From contig DBCL01000014.1 of assembly GCA_002293025.1 (NCBI GenBank), positions 1 to 15,410 of the forward strand: a DNA stretch of 15,410 nucleotides, written 5' to 3'. This DNA is from Actinobacteria bacterium UBA959. GTDB lineage: Bacteria > Actinomycetota > Actinomycetes > S36-B12 > UBA5976. The notes below the pieces were generated by a model. That model worked only from the letters and a program-made list of their open reading frames with translations, was not told the DNA's origin and did no database searches. Below are positions 14,327-15,410 of the stretch, piece after piece. The stretch's first letter is position 1. Each line of letters begins with the position of its first letter. The position numbers and the translations under genes are program-made.

Positions 14327-14923
14327 ATGAAAGCCGACTTTTGGTTTGACCCAATGTGCCCGTGGGCATGGATGACTTCTCGCTGGATGCTAGAAGTTGA
14401 ACAGGTAAGAGATGTCAAAGTTCACTGGCACGTCATGAGCCTGTCTTATCTCAACTCCAATAAAGAGGTGTCACCAGAATATAAAGAGCGTCTAATCAAA
14501 GGCTGGGGGCCAGTGCGAATCATCGAGGCAGCTAGAGCCGAACATGGCGAGCAGGTTGTTTTAGATCTTTACAACGCTTTTGGAAATCGAATCCACCTCC
14601 AAAAACAGGAGTTGGGAGATCAACTGAACTTGGATGTTTTGGCTGATACCAATTTACCAAAGCAGTTGGCAAATTGTGCAACCGATTCTGCTTGGGATGA
14701 GGCAGTGAAACAAAGTCATCATCTTGGAATGGATCAGGTTGGAGCTGACGTTGGCACTCCAGTAATTGCGGTTGCTGGAGCAGCATTTTTTGGACCAGTG
14801 ATCTCGCCTGCACCAAAAGGTGCAGAGGCGGGAAAACTTTGGGACGGAGTTGTTGCTTGCGCTTCATATCCTGGATTCTTTGAGTTAAAACGTTCACGCA
14901 CAGTTGGCCCAATCTTTAGCTAA
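14327..14923 (+). CDS. DsbA-family thioredoxin-fold protein, Rv2466c-like (mycothiol-dependent reductase family)
   Basis: The 198-residue protein matches M. tuberculosis Rv2466c closely along its length from memory: DFWFDPMCPWAWMTSRW (4-20), HVMSLSYLN, GWGPVRI, GNRIH, KQSHHLGMDQVGADVGTP, FFGPVISPAPKGAEAGKLWD and ASYPGFFELKR. Rv2466c is a DsbA-fold enzyme that uses mycothiol to reduce substrates and activates nitro prodrugs. The active site here is C11-P12-W13-A14, so the resolving second cysteine of the CPWC motif is missing; it would work, if at all, through a single-thiol mechanism with mycothiol. The conserved cis-proline (GTP) is kept. No signal peptide is present, so it is cytoplasmic. 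A strong AGGAGG ribosome site lies 10 bases before the ATG. rpiB follows after 8 bp, an arrangement I remember as Rv2466c-Rv2465c. Confidence 0.88.
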   Translation: MKADFWFDPMCPWAWMTSRWMLEVEQVRDVKVHWHVMSLSYLNSNKEVSPEYKERLIKGWGPVRIIEAARAEHGEQVVLDLYNAFGNRIHLQKQELGDQLNLDVLADTNLPKQLANCATDSAWDEAVKQSHHLGMDQVGADVGTPVIAVAGAAFFGPVISPAPKGAEAGKLWDGVVACASYPGFFELKRSRTVGPIFS

Positions 14924-14931
14924 GGAAATAG

Positions 14932-15378
14932 ATGAAAATACATATTGGTTCTGATCACGCAGGTTATCTAGCCAAAACTTTTTTAATTGATTACTTAACT
15001 AAAGCCGGGCATCAAGTAATTGATCATGGAACTGATTCTGAGGATGCTGCTGACTATCCAAAGTTTTGCATCAATACGGCAACTGCTGTAGTTGCTGAGC
15101 CTGGCAGTCTTGGAATTGTGCTAGGAGGCTCAGGTAATGGGGAGCAGATTGCTGCAAATAAAGTCCTAGGTGCCAGAGCAGCCCTGGCATGGTCTGTGCA
15201 AACTGCAACTTTGGCTCGCGAGCACAACAATGCCAACCTAATTGGCATTGGTGCTCGCATGCATGATCAAACTCAATTGGCTGAAATTGCTACCGCGTTC
15301 ATTAATACCCCGTATTCACAGGAAGAACGGCATACCAGACGAATCAATCAGATTACAGAATTTGAAAGAAACCGTTGA
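14932..15378 (+). CDS. rpiB: Ribose-5-phosphate isomerase B
   Basis: The 148-residue enzyme interconverts ribose 5-phosphate and ribulose 5-phosphate in the pentose phosphate pathway. Motifs seen are GSDHAGY (6-12), DYPKF (41-45), GIVLGGSGNGEQIAANKV (61-78) and REHNNANLIGIGARM (96-110). The general base is probably E71 (NGEQ), the form of actinobacterial RpiB, rather than the cysteine of E. coli; position 65 is Gly where the E. coli enzyme has that Cys. H98 fits the conserved ring-opening histidine region. Length is typical (about 150). The AAGGA ribosome site overlaps the stop of the preceding gene 8 bp upstream, so the two are one operon. It ends 11 bp before a minus-strand tRNA. Confidence 0.96.
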   Translation: MKIHIGSDHAGYLAKTFLIDYLTKAGHQVIDHGTDSEDAADYPKFCINTATAVVAEPGSLGIVLGGSGNGEQIAANKVLGARAALAWSVQTATLAREHNNANLIGIGARMHDQTQLAEIATAFINTPYSQEERHTRRINQITEFERNR

Positions 15379-15389
15379 GTTAAGAGGAT

Positions 15390-15410
15390 TGGAGCGGGTG
15401 ACGGGAATCG
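15390..15410 (-). tRNA. tRNA-Gly, 3' end only (cut by right edge)
   Basis: The reverse complement ends CACCCGC + U73 + CCA, preceded by CCCGT and TTCGATT-type T-loop bases (CGATT visible), the pattern of a tRNA T arm and acceptor stem. A U discriminator with a CACCCGC arm matches actinobacterial tRNA-Gly. The anticodon lies outside the window, so the isoacceptor cannot be given. Confidence 0.75.

Noticed and set aside
14532..14912. Minus-strand reading frame opposite the DsbA-family gene (126 codons)
   Set aside because: Gln-rich, no ribosome site, fully inside a well-recognised gene on the other strand.
1..15410. CRISPR array, insertion sequence, prophage, toxin-antitoxin or defence genes
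   Set aside because: I looked for regular repeats, transposase or integrase motifs and small paired genes and found none; tRNA genes here show no adjacent attachment-site duplication.

Overview
This window looks like a piece of a low-GC, compact actinobacterial chromosome, in the style of the freshwater acI / Nanopelagicales group. The evidence is: Actinobacteria-type proteins (an Rv2466c-like thioredoxin-fold protein, an MshD-like acetyltransferase, a group II truncated haemoglobin, a GH13 alpha-glucosidase), AT-leaning codon use, and very short intergenic gaps. The lineage is inferred, not proven. I see no insertion sequence, prophage, CRISPR array, toxin-antitoxin pair or defence island.

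Left part (1-3893), all on the minus strand. In transcription order: tRNA-Arg(UCU), orn (oligoribonuclease), tRNA-His(GUG), an MshD-like GNAT acetyltransferase, a ZIP metal transporter, a DedA membrane protein, a ROK sugar kinase of the polyphosphate-glucokinase type, and the N-terminal 85 codons of a secreted protein that runs off the left edge. Spacing is tight (6-58 bp), so much of it may be co-transcribed.

Middle part (3894-6825), on the plus strand: ssb, ettA and a conserved actinobacterial hypothetical gene form an operon. A perfect 30-nt palindrome lies just upstream of the ssb ribosome binding site. This operon converges on a minus-strand group, alpha-glucosidase (6822-8519) and glbO truncated haemoglobin (8530-8913), and the two end genes share the four bases CTAG as opposing stop codons. 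Also on the minus strand are an SDR/DUF2867 protein (8923-10440) and an MscS-family channel (10495-11388).

Right part (11389-15410): a small plus-strand membrane protein is divergent from the MscS gene and convergent with pepN (minus). pepN is divergent from an operon of an Rv2466c-like DsbA-family protein and rpiB (plus). The 3' end of a minus-strand tRNA-Gly is cut by the right edge. A perfect 15-bp inverted repeat lies inside the 3' part of pepN.

From memory of the M. tuberculosis gene order, ssb-ettA-...-aglA-glbO-...-pepN-Rv2466c-rpiB corresponds to Rv2478c down to Rv2465c with the same relative orientations. The region is therefore mainly an old conserved actinobacterial housekeeping block. 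The points most worth a second look are the two long perfect palindromes, the Rv2466c homologue with a CPWA instead of CPWC active site, the single-domain MshD-like protein, and the ROK kinase with altered sugar-site residues.
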